DNA from: Maledivibacter halophilus
GTDB lineage: Bacteria; Bacillota; Clostridia; Peptostreptococcales; Caminicellaceae
Direction: 5' to 3'
DNA: 64,000 bases
Assembly (NCBI RefSeq): GCF_900167445.1
Contig: NZ_FUZT01000007.1
Location: forward strand, 221,474 to 285,473
The translations under genes and the position numbers were made by a program. This document shows positions 54,459 to 64,000 of this stretch, piece by piece (the first letter of the stretch is position 1; every line of letters starts with the position of its first letter). The notes below the pieces were generated by a model, which was not told the DNA's origin, did no database searches, and saw only the letters and a list, made by a program, of their open reading frames with translations.

Positions 54459-54959
54459 ATGATGACGAGTTATATTAAAGAACTTGCTGATTCATTAAAA
54501 AAGAAATTTAATTCTAATAATCCTTTTATTATTGCTAAAGGGCTAAATGTTAATGTTAAAATGAAGGAATTACCTGAGTTGAAAGGATTTTATACAATTA
54601 ACCAACGTAATAGGTTTATCATTGTCAATAGTAAACTGGATGCTACCATGATTAAAATTGTCCTAGCCCATGAGTTAGGACATGATCAGTTACATAGGGG
54701 TATTATGGATTTTTTTACTGAAACTAATATTTACACGCTAACAAATCAAACTGAATTTGAAGCTAATTTGTTTGCAGCTGAGCTTTTAGTAGATGATGAG
54801 GAAGTCATTAATGTCCTTAAATCTGGGTATGATTTTTTTACTACTGCAAAAATGCTATACATAGATAAAAACCTGTTATCCATAAAGCTACAAGCTATGA
54901 ATAACAGGGGTTATGAGCTTAATATTCCTATTGGGTATAAAAAGGGGTTTTTGCGGTGA
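54459..54959 (+). CDS. immA: ImmA/IrrE-type metallopeptidase
   Basis: 166 residues with the zinc protease motif HELGH (71-75) and a downstream glutamate in EFEANLFAAELL, the COG2856 signature. In ICEBs1, ImmA cleaves ImmR after DNA damage or peptide signalling and derepresses excision. It lies 18 bp after immR. Two adjacent ATG codons are possible starts; GGGGGA lies upstream. Confidence 0.85.
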   Translation: MMTSYIKELADSLKKKFNSNNPFIIAKGLNVNVKMKELPELKGFYTINQRNRFIIVNSKLDATMIKIVLAHELGHDQLHRGIMDFFTETNIYTLTNQTEFEANLFAAELLVDDEEVINVLKSGYDFFTTAKMLYIDKNLLSIKLQAMNNRGYELNIPIGYKKGFLR

Positions 54960-55233
54960 GTAATTGCCCTAAACAATTACATCTACTGATGTGAATTGCT
55001 GAAATATAATCCATGAAATTAAAATGCTATTCTAATGTATAAAATCAAATAATTGCATTATTTTGAATAAAAATAAGATTTTGCCATAAAAGTTGTTATT
55101 TTTATTTCTATAATATTATAATGTAATAACTCAACTTTCTTTTCACCTTATTTTTCATATTGTTAATGTTTTAATAAAATCAATCTATTAATACTTAAAC
55201 AACTATTTTTATAACATCTAATTAAATCATCTC
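54960..55233. other. Spacer between the ICE switch and the dnd operon
   Basis: No gene or hairpin of note; very A/T-rich with stops in all frames. The join between element core and dnd cargo probably lies here. Confidence 0.5.
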
Positions 55234-55285
55234 TTTACATTACGTACGTAAATGATTATAATAGAATATATTATTACGTACGTAA
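55234..55285 (+). promoter_or_regulatory. dnd promoter with two TACGTACGTA operators
   Basis: -35 TTTACA (55234-55239), 17-bp spacer, -10 TATAAT (55257-55262). The perfect palindrome TTACGTACGTAA fills most of the spacer (55240-55251) and recurs at 55274-55285 over the ribosome binding site, 34 bp away. A bound repressor would block both transcription and start-site clearance. TACG/CGTA half-sites recall the reported Salmonella DndB target, which has a 10-bp gap. Confidence 0.8.
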
Positions 55286-55295
55286 GGAGTGTAAA

Positions 55296-56369
55296 ATGAA
55301 TAATAACTTTTTTTATTCTTTTCCTGCGATAAAAGGAAAGCAAGCTAATAGAGATTTTTTTGTTATTATGTGTCCTCTTTCAATACTATCTAAATTATTT
55401 ATATTCAGTGAAGACGAATTACCACCTGAATATAGAGCACAAAGGATTCTAAATAAAAATCGTATACCTATAATTGCTCAATACATAATAGACAATCCTA
55501 AAGACTATGTATTCTCTTCACTAACGGCATCAATTGATGGCAATTTTGAGTTTCTACCATTTAACAATGAATTAGATAAGAACATAGGAATCTTGAAAGT
55601 ATCTATGGATAGTAGATTACTAATTAATGATGGGCAGCATAGAAGAGCTGCTATTGAAGAAGCTTTAAAAACAGATCCCTCTCTTTCTGAAGAAACAATA
55701 TCTGTTGTTATCTTTATTGATGAAGAGTTAAAACGTAGTCAGCAAATATTCGCTGACTTAAATAAACATGCTATTAATGTTTCAAAATCTATTGGAATTC
55801 TATATGATTCAAGAGACCCAATTGCTATTATATCCAAAGATTTGGTTGAATCTAATGAACATTTAAAATATTATACTGACAAAGAGAATGCTTCTTTATC
55901 TAAGTTCTCTTCAAAATTATTTACTTTAAGTAGCATACATGAAACTAATAAAAAGTTACTAAGCAAACTAAATCTAACAGATAAAGAATCTATTTATTTT
56001 GTAAAAGAGTTTTGGGACATTCTTTGTAATTATATGAGTGAATGGCAACTAGTATTTTCTAAAGAACTTAGTCCTGCAAAATTTAGAGGAGAATTTATTA
56101 GTTCAAGTGGTGTCCTGCTTGAAGCATTAGGTCTTGTTGGCAATTATTTGTACAAAAATCATCAAAAAAATTGGAAAGACATTTTAAAAAATATTAAACA
56201 TATTAATTGGAATCGAAACAACCTAGATGATTGGCAAAATAGAGCTATAGGAACAAGCGGAAGAATTGTAAAAAGTAGCTACTATATTAAACTTACAAAA
56301 AACCTAATAAAGAAAAAACTTAATTTGCCATTAACCAAAGATGAACTTAAAATTGAAAATGAACTTTAA
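55296..56369 (+). CDS. dndB: DndB, DGQHR-domain protein of the phosphorothioation system
   Basis: 357 residues with the family motif DGQHR at 112-116 and a ParB-like N-terminal region. DndB is not needed for modification but tunes it; the Salmonella homologue represses its own operon. First gene of the operon, 10 bp after the second palindromic operator and 19 bp before dndC. The start follows AAGGAGTG. The identification is firm from the motif plus the dndCDE neighbours. Confidence 0.93.
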   Translation: MNNNFFYSFPAIKGKQANRDFFVIMCPLSILSKLFIFSEDELPPEYRAQRILNKNRIPIIAQYIIDNPKDYVFSSLTASIDGNFEFLPFNNELDKNIGILKVSMDSRLLINDGQHRRAAIEEALKTDPSLSEETISVVIFIDEELKRSQQIFADLNKHAINVSKSIGILYDSRDPIAIISKDLVESNEHLKYYTDKENASLSKFSSKLFTLSSIHETNKKLLSKLNLTDKESIYFVKEFWDILCNYMSEWQLVFSKELSPAKFRGEFISSSGVLLEALGLVGNYLYKNHQKNWKDILKNIKHINWNRNNLDDWQNRAIGTSGRIVKSSYYIKLTKNLIKKKLNLPLTKDELKIENEL

Positions 56370-56388
56370 AAAAAGGAAGGCAACTATA

Positions 56389-58008
56389 ATGATCAATAAC
56401 TTTACAGATAATTTAAATTATATACTAGAAGAAATGAAAAAGGTATATCAGCATGATAATAGGCCTTGGATTATTGGATATAGTGGAGGTAAAGATAGCA
56501 CCGCTGTTGTTCAACTAGCTTTTAAAATGTTAACTTCTTTACCTAAAAGTAAAAGGCATAAGCATATATATATAGTTTCTTCTGATACCTTAATTGAAAA
56601 TCCTATAGTTTTAGGTTACTTACAGACTAATTGTGATGCTATAAATAGATATGCCAAAAATACACTTTTACCTATTTCATCACATATAGTGTACCCAAAA
56701 TATGATAATACTTTTTGGACTAATATAATTGGAAGAGGATTACCCACACCTACTTCAATTCGATTTAGATGGTGTACTGAACGTTTAAAAATTAAGCCCT
56801 CTAATGAGTTTATCAAAAAAAGAGTTGAGGAAAATGGTGAAGTTGTTTTGCTACTTGGAGTTAGAAAAGATGAAAGTTTATCACGAAAAAGACGAATAGA
56901 AAACAGAGAAATAGAAGGATATTTATTTACGCCTCATAATACTATCAACAATACTTATGTATATAATCCTATCGTAGATTTAACAACAGATGAAGTATGG
57001 AAGATACTTTTAAGCAATAATGGTAATACTCCTTGGGGTACGAATAATAATGATTTGCATAATTTATATATGGGCTCAGATGGTGGAGAATGCCCTTTTA
57101 CAATTACTAAAAATTCTAAAGGTCAAGTGGATACCCCTTCTTGTGGTAATTCGCGCTTTGGTTGCTGGTGTTGCACCGTTGTAGTTCAGGATAAATCGTT
57201 GACTGGTTTTATTCAAAATGGCGAGGAATGGTTGCAGCCTCTTCTAAATTTCAGAAATTGGTTAATAAGTATAAGAGATAAGCATGAGTACAGAAAACAA
57301 TACAGAAGAGATGGTAATCATTATTATAAAAAATTGCTTTTAGATAATCTACCTTTAATACACAACTTAGAATTAGACAAAAACTATATTTTTAATAAAG
57401 GAAATAAGGAATATGTTGATCTCAAAAATTCTGTAGAAGACATCCATAAAGGCAACAAAGAGTCTTCAAATAAAGAAAAAATATATCTAGAGTTATTGCC
57501 TTTAATTAATAATTATCAAATTGATCCTTCTAAAGTTTTTGAAAGTGATAAGGGACGTTATATAAATGTACTTGGATATGGCCCTTTTAATTTTAAAGCT
57601 AGAAAAAAAATATTACAAAAATTATTAGAAACTCAAAAAAAGATTAACAGATTTATTGACTTTCCATTAATAACAGTTGAAGAACTTGAAGTCATCGATA
57701 AAATTTGGGATGACGAAGAAGATTTAACTTGTCATTCATTGGTTGATATTTATAATAATGTCATGGGGAAGAAACTGCCCTGGCATGATTTTAAAAAACC
57801 AATTTTTGATAATGAAACTCTAATTAAAATAAAAACCCTAAATAAAAAATTTAATCTTCCTGATAATTTAATAACTTCTTTATTAATAGAAACTAATAAA
57901 AATAAACATTTTACAAACAGAACAATATTAGATAGATCTATTTCAAAGATTTTAAATCAAAGATATTTACACAAAAGCATAGTTGAGGAGATAGAAAATG
58001 ATTATTAA
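56389..58008 (+). CDS. dndC: DndC, PAPS-reductase-like sulfur transferase
   Basis: 539 residues from the ATG at 56389 (AAGGAAGG upstream); an earlier in-frame ATG at 56341 lies inside dndB and is unlikely. The PP-loop SGGKDS (32-37) binds ATP. Cysteines in GGECPFT and SCGNSRFGCWCCTVV hold an iron-sulfur cluster. DndC activates the DNA backbone and carries the sulfur that replaces a non-bridging oxygen. It overlaps dndD by 11 bp. Confidence 0.95.
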   Translation: MINNFTDNLNYILEEMKKVYQHDNRPWIIGYSGGKDSTAVVQLAFKMLTSLPKSKRHKHIYIVSSDTLIENPIVLGYLQTNCDAINRYAKNTLLPISSHIVYPKYDNTFWTNIIGRGLPTPTSIRFRWCTERLKIKPSNEFIKKRVEENGEVVLLLGVRKDESLSRKRRIENREIEGYLFTPHNTINNTYVYNPIVDLTTDEVWKILLSNNGNTPWGTNNNDLHNLYMGSDGGECPFTITKNSKGQVDTPSCGNSRFGCWCCTVVVQDKSLTGFIQNGEEWLQPLLNFRNWLISIRDKHEYRKQYRRDGNHYYKKLLLDNLPLIHNLELDKNYIFNKGNKEYVDLKNSVEDIHKGNKESSNKEKIYLELLPLINNYQIDPSKVFESDKGRYINVLGYGPFNFKARKKILQKLLETQKKINRFIDFPLITVEELEVIDKIWDDEEDLTCHSLVDIYNNVMGKKLPWHDFKKPIFDNETLIKIKTLNKKFNLPDNLITSLLIETNKNKHFTNRTILDRSISKILNQRYLHKSIVEEIENDY

Positions 58009-60157
58009 TAGTATTAAGCTCAAAAACTTTAAATCATATGAAGATGAAACTGAATTTTCTTTCACTCCTTCCCAAAATAAAAACATAGTTTTAATCGGTG
58101 GGGAGAATGGCTCTGGTAAATCCACATTATTTGAAGCGATTAGGCTTTGTATTTATGGTCCTAGCTCATATGGATATTTAGGAAATAATCCAATTTACTT
58201 AAATAAAGTTAAAAATAATATAAATAACAATGCTTTTAAGAATGAAATTGTTGACTGTAATATTTCAGTTACTTTATCCTTCTTTGAAGGAACTCAAATA
58301 ATCAAATACATTTTAAATAGAAATTGGGTTTATGTTAATCAAAAAATAATTGAAAACTTTCAAGTTTTTAAAAATGATAAATTGTTAACTGAAGATGAAG
58401 CTAGCTTTTTTAATAAGTATCTTCAAGCAAATCTTCCCCATTCTTTGTTTAATTTTTTCTTTTTTGATGGGGAAGAACTCAGCGAGTTTTTTAACAATAA
58501 AAATTCGTCACATAGTTTTAAAGAAGCGGTATTACAATTATTCAATTATGATACTTTCAGCGTTCTAAAGAAGCATCTTCTATCTTTTCAAAGAAAAATT
58601 ACAAAGGAAAATCGTAGTCTTACAAATATTGAAACTCAATACGATCAATCATTAGAAACCTTAACTAGTGTACAAAATAACATTAAAAAGATAGAAGTCA
58701 AGCTTGCTAGTAAAAAGAATAGTCTCCATACATTACTTATTCAAAAAGATTTATTAGAGAAAGATTTTAAGACTTCTGGTGGTATACTAGAAAATGAGGA
58801 AAAGTCCATAAACTCCAAGATAATATCTCTAGAAAATGAGAGAACTTCAATTAACCAATATATTAAGGACTATTGTAATGACATATTACCATTTCTTTTA
58901 ATTACTGATTTATTAAAAGAAACTATAAAACAAATCGAAAAAGAAAATATTATTTCTTCTTATAACAGCATTAAAAATAAACTTTCAGGAGATATAATTC
59001 GTAAATCACTATTATCTCACAACATATGTGATATTGATGAATCTAAATATAATGAGCTTGCAACTACAATAATTAACCAAATGTTTAATATAAAAGAACT
59101 TTCTACTTCAAAAGAAATATTAATGTTATCTTCTGAACAACAAAATAATGTTCTAGCTATTATTAATGCTATATGTAGTGGTGAAAACGACTTAAAAAAC
59201 AAATTACTTAATAGCTATAATAGAATAAAAGAAATATCAGAACGTATTAAAGCATTAAGAGATAAGCTAAGTTCCTCGGTAACTGGTGATTTTGTAAACA
59301 GTTATTTAGTGAAAATAAATAGCATTAATGACAAGATTCATTCTACTGAAAACGAAATACTATCTTTAAATTATGAGCTTAACTCATATGTTGAAAAGGA
59401 GAAAACAGCACTTTATAATTATAGTAGAGTTAAAAATACTTATACTTCATTCATGCAAAATGATAATAATTTAAATCTTTCATCTAATATAACTGAGTAT
59501 ATTGATACTTTGCTAAGTGAATTAACTCAAAATAAATTAAAACTATTAGAAAAAAATTTTATAGAAATTTTTAATACTATAATAAGAAAATCCGACTATG
59601 TATCTAGCATCGTAATTGACTCAAATTTTGAATGTACTCTTTATGTTTTAAAAAATTACAGTACACAAGATATTTTGAATATTATCAACAACTTAGGAGT
59701 TAAAGATATTACAAAAAAATATGGATTAAAATTTGTTGAAGATCTTTTATTAAAATATAGAGCTAAATCTTTTGATGATTTATTGGTTTTAATTAATTCT
59801 ACTCCTTCATATAATTGTATAAATTTAAGAACTAAAGTCAATGTTAACGATCTTTCTAAAGGTGAAAAACAAATATATATTCTTTGTTTAATTTGGTCAC
59901 TAATTAAAAGTTCTGAAAAAGAGATACCTTTTATACTTGATACACCTTATGCAAGAGTAGATGAAACTCATAGAAAATCATTAACGAATAATTATCTTCC
60001 TAATATAAGTAACCAAGTTATACTTTTGTCTACTAATGAAGAAATAGATAAAAGTATATATAAAATCATTAAACCATATATTTGCCATGAATATTTATTG
60101 CTTTATAATGAAAAAGAAAGAAAGACAGAAATTAAAAAAGGCTATTTTGAGGTGTAA
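57998..60157 (+). CDS. dndD: DndD, SMC/Rad50-like ATPase
   Basis: 719 residues. Walker A GGENGSGKST (34-43) at the N-terminus; a long coiled coil in the middle; signature and Walker B at the C-terminus (LSKGEKQIYILCLIWSL, PFILDTPYARVDETHR). No CxxC zinc hook is visible. DndD is thought to bind and open DNA for nicking during phosphorothioation. It overlaps dndC and lies 2 bp before dndE. Confidence 0.93.
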   Translation: MIINSIKLKNFKSYEDETEFSFTPSQNKNIVLIGGENGSGKSTLFEAIRLCIYGPSSYGYLGNNPIYLNKVKNNINNNAFKNEIVDCNISVTLSFFEGTQIIKYILNRNWVYVNQKIIENFQVFKNDKLLTEDEASFFNKYLQANLPHSLFNFFFFDGEELSEFFNNKNSSHSFKEAVLQLFNYDTFSVLKKHLLSFQRKITKENRSLTNIETQYDQSLETLTSVQNNIKKIEVKLASKKNSLHTLLIQKDLLEKDFKTSGGILENEEKSINSKIISLENERTSINQYIKDYCNDILPFLLITDLLKETIKQIEKENIISSYNSIKNKLSGDIIRKSLLSHNICDIDESKYNELATTIINQMFNIKELSTSKEILMLSSEQQNNVLAIINAICSGENDLKNKLLNSYNRIKEISERIKALRDKLSSSVTGDFVNSYLVKINSINDKIHSTENEILSLNYELNSYVEKEKTALYNYSRVKNTYTSFMQNDNNLNLSSNITEYIDTLLSELTQNKLKLLEKNFIEIFNTIIRKSDYVSSIVIDSNFECTLYVLKNYSTQDILNIINNLGVKDITKKYGLKFVEDLLLKYRAKSFDDLLVLINSTPSYNCINLRTKVNVNDLSKGEKQIYILCLIWSLIKSSEKEIPFILDTPYARVDETHRKSLTNNYLPNISNQVILLSTNEEIDKSIYKIIKPYICHEYLLLYNEKERKTEIKKGYFEV

Positions 60158-60159
60158 TT

Positions 60160-60549
60160 ATGGGATTTAGATTAAAAACATCAAAAAAAACTAAAGAAAT
60201 TTTTGAGTATATTGGAGCTAGTAGTAACCTTAAACCTTTTGCGCTCTGTAAAATTGCTATATCGTTATCACTTAGAGATATAGATTCTATTGAAAATTTT
60301 GAAGATACAGATATACATGGATTAGAGCTACAAAGAGCTACAGTTACTGGTGAATATGATACTATATATAAAGCCTTAATGGAAATCAAACTACAAAGGC
60401 ACTTAAGTGATGATGAATATTATCCTATCTATACTAAAAAACATATTGATAAGGGAGCACAATTACTTTCAAAGCTATATGAATATTCAGGAGGAAATCT
60501 CGAGAAATTTTTAACACACATTACAATAAAAGGAGGTATGTCCCTATGA
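60160..60549 (+). CDS. dndE: DndE, small DNA-binding subunit
   Basis: 129 residues, normal for DndE. A basic N-terminus (RLKTSKKTKEIFEYIGASS) and LKPFALCKIAISLSL resemble the tetrameric nicked-DNA-binding subunit. It completes the minimal dndCDE core. Its stop overlaps the dndA start (ATGA), giving translational coupling. Confidence 0.9.
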   Translation: MGFRLKTSKKTKEIFEYIGASSNLKPFALCKIAISLSLRDIDSIENFEDTDIHGLELQRATVTGEYDTIYKALMEIKLQRHLSDDEYYPIYTKKHIDKGAQLLSKLYEYSGGNLEKFLTHITIKGGMSL

Positions 60550-61724
60550 ATTATCTTGATAATAGTTCTACTACCCCTATAGATCCTGAAGTCTTAGATG
60601 CTATGCTTCCATATCTAAAAGAAGAGTATGGTAATCCTTCAAGCAGATATTATTCTTTAGCTGTTAATGCAGAGAAGGCTGTTGAAGAAGCTCGAGAAAA
60701 AGTTGCTGCCTTAATTAATTCAAAACCTGAAGAAATAATTTTTACTGGAGGTGCTTCAGAAAGTAATAATTTTATTATTAAAGGTGTCGCAGATTATAAA
60801 AAGTACTATGAAAACAAAGGAAACCATATAATAACATCTACTGTTGAGCATAAATCTGTACTTCAAGCTTGTAAATATTTAAATGGAGATATATTTGATA
60901 ATAGAATTAGAAATAATGCTGTAAGTAAATTTGTAAAAATAAAAAACACTTTTAAAAAAGTGGATAGAGGTTTTAATATTACTTTCCTTAAAGTTAATGA
61001 GTTTGGGCAAGTTAATCAAGAGGATTTTAAAAACGCTATTAAAACTAATAGTATATTAGCATCTTTTATTTGGGGCAATAATGAAATAGGTTCTTTAAAT
61101 CCAATTAATAATTTATGTTCTATAGCAAAAGAAAATAATATACTATTTCACTCTGATGCTACTCAAGTACTTGGTAAAATTGATATAGATGTGCGTAAAG
61201 TCCCAGTAGATTTTCTATCTTTTTCAGCCCATAAGCTTTATGGCCCTAAAGGTGTTGGTGCTGCTTTTATAAGAAAAAATAACTATGCACATACTCCATT
61301 AACTTCTTTAATTCATGGAGGTCAACAAGAATACGGTTATAGAGGGGGTACTCATGCTGTTCATAACATAGTTGGTTTTGGTAAAGCTTGTGAAATAGCA
61401 AAAAGAGATATGAATAAGTATATAAAAAAGATAATATCTCTAGAACCTGAAGTAAAAAAAATACTCAATATCAAATATCCTGGTATTGAGTTTTTAGGTG
61501 ATCAGGATAATAAAATTCCTGGAGTTATAGGTATGATTATTCCTAATATAATTAATGAAATTTTTATTAAAGATTTATCTAATAAAGTAGCTATTTCTGC
61601 TGGTTCTGCATGTGGAATTAGTGAACCGTCTTATGTTATTGATGAGATTGGCAAAAAATCTGTTAGTTCACAATTTATACGTTTAACTTTGTCTAAATAT
61701 TCTTCTATTAATGATCTATTTTAA
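60546..61724 (+). CDS. dndA: DndA, cysteine desulfurase
   Basis: 392 residues, NifS/IscS-type PLP enzyme. The Schiff-base lysine is K230 (FSAHKLYGPKG) and the catalytic cysteine C356 (SAGSACGISEP). It mobilises sulfur from cysteine and rebuilds the DndC cluster. It is placed last in the operon (BCDEA), coupled to dndE by a 4-bp overlap, whereas many systems have dndA divergent or rely on a chromosomal iscS. Confidence 0.93.
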   Translation: MNYLDNSSTTPIDPEVLDAMLPYLKEEYGNPSSRYYSLAVNAEKAVEEAREKVAALINSKPEEIIFTGGASESNNFIIKGVADYKKYYENKGNHIITSTVEHKSVLQACKYLNGDIFDNRIRNNAVSKFVKIKNTFKKVDRGFNITFLKVNEFGQVNQEDFKNAIKTNSILASFIWGNNEIGSLNPINNLCSIAKENNILFHSDATQVLGKIDIDVRKVPVDFLSFSAHKLYGPKGVGAAFIRKNNYAHTPLTSLIHGGQQEYGYRGGTHAVHNIVGFGKACEIAKRDMNKYIKKIISLEPEVKKILNIKYPGIEFLGDQDNKIPGVIGMIIPNIINEIFIKDLSNKVAISAGSACGISEPSYVIDEIGKKSVSSQFIRLTLSKYSSINDLF

Positions 61725-61728
61725 AAAA

Positions 61729-61773
61729 TAATAGCTAACATAAACAATTTTTGTATGTTAATGTTAGCTATTA
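61729..61773. terminator. Bidirectional terminator between dndA and dndH
   Basis: A 13-bp perfect stem (TAATAGCTAACAT and its complement) with a 19-nt loop between convergent genes, A/T-rich on both sides. Confidence 0.7.
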
Positions 61774-61793
61774 AATGTACTCTAATCAATGTT

Positions 61794-64000
61794 TTATTCA
61801 ATTAACTGCCAAAATGCTTTGTCCTTCATATGAATTATTTCGTCTTTCATCTTTACAAGACTATAGTGCTTATTTAAACTTTTAATTTTATTATACAATC
61901 TTTCTTCTTCTTGTTTATTCTGAGTATTAAATATATATTTAACGTCTTTATTGCTTAAATCAGAAACATTGTGAATAACCCAAGTCAGAATATAATTTGC
62001 ATAATCATTTTCGCCTGTAGAAAAATGACTTAATAGTTGAGTAGACAAAATCGTACCAACACCAAACTCTCTTCCTTCTTTCAGTATATTCTTTATGGAA
62101 GTAAAGTTCTTGCTTAAAAAATTATCTGCTTCATCTACTAAAATTATTTTATCTAATTGTCTAAATTTTCCTTGTATTTTACTATGCCCATGAGCTTGCA
62201 TCTGAGAATAAAATAAATCTAATGTTATTGCTACTACAAGGTTTTGTGTTCCTGTATCATAACCTGATAAATCAATGACTGTCACTCCATTAATTAAGTC
62301 AAATAACGCACAAGTTTTATTTGCATTTGGCTCAAAAATTTGTAACTTGATTAGTTTTCTAAAGGCCGCATAAAGGCTATCGTCTTTTTTAATGTCTTCT
62401 CTTTCTTCATATATATCGTAAACATCTTTTAATGTTGGAGCTGTATATTTCCATGTATCAGGTACATGACTCAATATCCCTTTTCTACTGTACGCTTCTT
62501 CTATTAAATCCTCTAGTAATGCTTCCTGCTTTTTACCTAATCCAAAAGCCTTCACTATAGTCTCTGCAAAAGTACTACCTATATGGTAGGGTAACATAGG
62601 CATAGGATCGTCTGTTAGACTAATTGTAAAAGGATTAAAAGGCAGTTTAAATAGCTTATATATATCTGCATTTGTAGCATTAACAAAATCCATCTTTGAT
62701 TTATTATAATCTCCTTTATAATCAAAAATAAGTATTCCTACTTGCTTACCATCAACATTATATTGCATCTCTCTATAAATTTGAGTAATTATAGATTTAG
62801 TAAACTGTGTTTTTCCAGTTCCCATGGTTCCAATTATCCCAGTATTAGTATGAAAAACTTTATCTGTATCATTAGGATACCATATTACTTCTTTATTATT
62901 ATTCCAGTTATGTCCAAAAAGTATTTCTATACTTCTTGAACTTTCATCAGTTACTTCTTTTCTGTCTTCTTTCACCCGATTTTCTTCTAGCTGTATTTCC
63001 TTTCCCATTTCACAATATTTATCTTGTGATACGGCAACTAAATCTATTAAATTAATATTATTTTCTTCTATATTTATATTTTCTAAAACTGTTTTTCCAA
63101 TAACATTTCTAATATCATGAATAGATTTAGTTAAGAAACTAGCTGCACTATCCTCTGGTACTTCAAGAACTAATATGTCATCTTCTATTTTCCTATTAAT
63201 ACAGGTAGCCCCTCTTTTAAATGAAATAACTGCCCCTTCTCCCATATCCTTTTGTTTAATATTAGTTACTTGATACTCTTCATTTAATAATTTCTTTCTT
63301 AAGTCTGAGTCCATTACCATTTCCCAATTTTCTTCATTACAGACATCATAAAGATTTAGTTTTTCTGCACTTATTATTACTAACTGCATAAGAAAATTTC
63401 TATATATTTTTTGAATGCTAGTTGTTTTTTCTCCTTCGATCGGCAACATAATTCTACAGAAGATATCCTTTGTAGATTTAACTTGTTCTACACCTTTGTC
63501 AATATATGTATCTTTATTATTACCAATTTTGACTTCTATAGGATAAAAATGTACTATCACTCTATCTTTTAAAGCTTCAATACCAAACAATAAAATATCA
63601 TCGCTTTTGTATCCACTTTTGTCAATCCCCAGATCTTTTAAGCTTATAAAAGCATCTGTTTGCTTAAGACCAGCACCACCTGAGATTCTTAAAACTTCCT
63701 CCAGAGATATTGGTACCCATATAATATTATGTTTTTTGAATTCAGCTAAAGCTAACTTTATCGCAGATAATATACTTATCTTTTCTTTTGGAAAATATGA
63801 TTTACTACTCAGTAATCTTAATAACCAATCCCCATTTATTGCATTAAACATGTTTATAATTATTGGAGAATATTTTTCTACATTTTCTATTCCTTTATTA
63901 TATAAAAACTCCTCTATAACTTTTTGATAGGGACCTGATTTTCTTGTTACTGTTATTGCATCATATCCACCAACTGTTGTGTATTGATCACTATAATGTA
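61794..64000 (-). CDS. dndH: DndH/DptH-type restriction ATPase, 5' end off window
   Basis: At least 735 residues; the frame stays open through the right edge (codons above the ATG at 63851 read HYSDQYTTVGGYDAIT, SGPYQKVIEEFLYNK), so that ATG is internal. A HerA/FtsK-like motor has Walker A GTMGTGKTQ, Walker B KIILVDEADNFL and the DptH context GILIFDYKGDY. In dptFGH systems DndH helps destroy unmodified DNA. The partners dndF and dndG should lie upstream, to the right of the window. Confidence 0.85.
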   Translation of the reverse strand, partial: HYSDQYTTVGGYDAITVTRKSGPYQKVIEEFLYNKGIENVEKYSPIIINMFNAINGDWLLRLLSSKSYFPKEKISILSAIKLALAEFKKHNIIWVPISLEEVLRISGGAGLKQTDAFISLKDLGIDKSGYKSDDILLFGIEALKDRVIVHFYPIEVKIGNNKDTYIDKGVEQVKSTKDIFCRIMLPIEGEKTTSIQKIYRNFLMQLVIISAEKLNLYDVCNEENWEMVMDSDLRKKLLNEEYQVTNIKQKDMGEGAVISFKRGATCINRKIEDDILVLEVPEDSAASFLTKSIHDIRNVIGKTVLENINIEENNINLIDLVAVSQDKYCEMGKEIQLEENRVKEDRKEVTDESSRSIEILFGHNWNNNKEVIWYPNDTDKVFHTNTGIIGTMGTGKTQFTKSIITQIYREMQYNVDGKQVGILIFDYKGDYNKSKMDFVNATNADIYKLFKLPFNPFTISLTDDPMPMLPYHIGSTFAETIVKAFGLGKKQEALLEDLIEEAYSRKGILSHVPDTWKYTAPTLKDVYDIYEEREDIKKDDSLYAAFRKLIKLQIFEPNANKTCALFDLINGVTVIDLSGYDTGTQNLVVAITLDLFYSQMQAHGHSKIQGKFRQLDKIILVDEADNFLSKNFTSIKNILKEGREFGVGTILSTQLLSHFSTGENDYANYILTWVIHNVSDLSNKDVKYIFNTQNKQEEERLYNKIKSLNKHYSLVKMKDEIIHMKDKAFWQLIE

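Overview
The DNA is AT-rich with clostridial gene content: electron-transferring flavoprotein (ETF) genes, corrinoid methyl transfer, TIGR04076 and CD3324-type proteins, a VanZ remnant, and Tn1549/ICEBs1-like conjugative-element genes. It fits an anaerobic low-GC Firmicute (class Clostridia, possibly Peptostreptococcaceae); I cannot name the species. No rRNA, tRNA or CRISPR array was seen.

1-7.2 kb is a metabolic module in two minus-strand units. It encodes a BrnQ-like carrier, two hot-dog proteins of the beta-alanyl-CoA/3-aminobutyryl-CoA ammonia-lyase type, a class III CoA-transferase, and an acyl-CoA dehydrogenase with EtfB and EtfA. The simplest reading is uptake of a beta-amino acid, CoA activation, ammonia elimination to an acrylyl-CoA-type intermediate, and ETF-linked reduction. 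A near-identical second copy of the larger hot-dog gene begins at the left edge. The two units share an unusual promoter sequence. An IS3 remnant separates this from a corrinoid methyl-transfer module (8.9-16.5 kb): a UroD-type methyltransferase fused to a thioredoxin-like domain, a corrinoid protein, its reductive activator, a CobW-type GTPase, an AraC regulator, a DUF2284 protein and a second UroD-type protein.

16.5-43 kb is an accessory region rich in decayed genes: crotonase, methyltransferase, VanZ, a MerR regulator, RhuM, a flavin-binding protein, a DUF2326 defence-type protein and a relaxase. Intact pieces lie between them: GNAT, metallo-hydrolase, an AbiEii-like nucleotidyltransferase pair, DUF2935, a hydrolase with a WYL regulator, and two copies of a ribbon-helix-helix plus 96-residue-protein module. 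Here too are one group II intron nested inside another (32.8-36.5 kb), three copies of an oriT-like hairpin region, an attC-like site, and an AAA/GNAT chimera.

43.2-47.8 kb is a 4.5 kb cassette between imperfect direct repeats. It carries an AraC/GyrI regulator, a frameshifted nucleotidyltransferase, and an ABC-F gene with a complete attenuator leader (nine-residue uORF, pairing segment, terminator). 47.7-55 kb is the core of an integrative element: large serine recombinase, SHOCT-like protein, DinG-family helicase, a structured leader also found at 26.4 kb, a sigma-like protein, an ArpU-like protein, and an ImmR/ImmA-type switch with two consensus promoters facing each other.

55-64 kb is a DNA phosphorothioation system in the order dndB-C-D-E-A, with a palindromic operator pair in its promoter, and a convergent dndH-type restriction gene that runs off the right edge.
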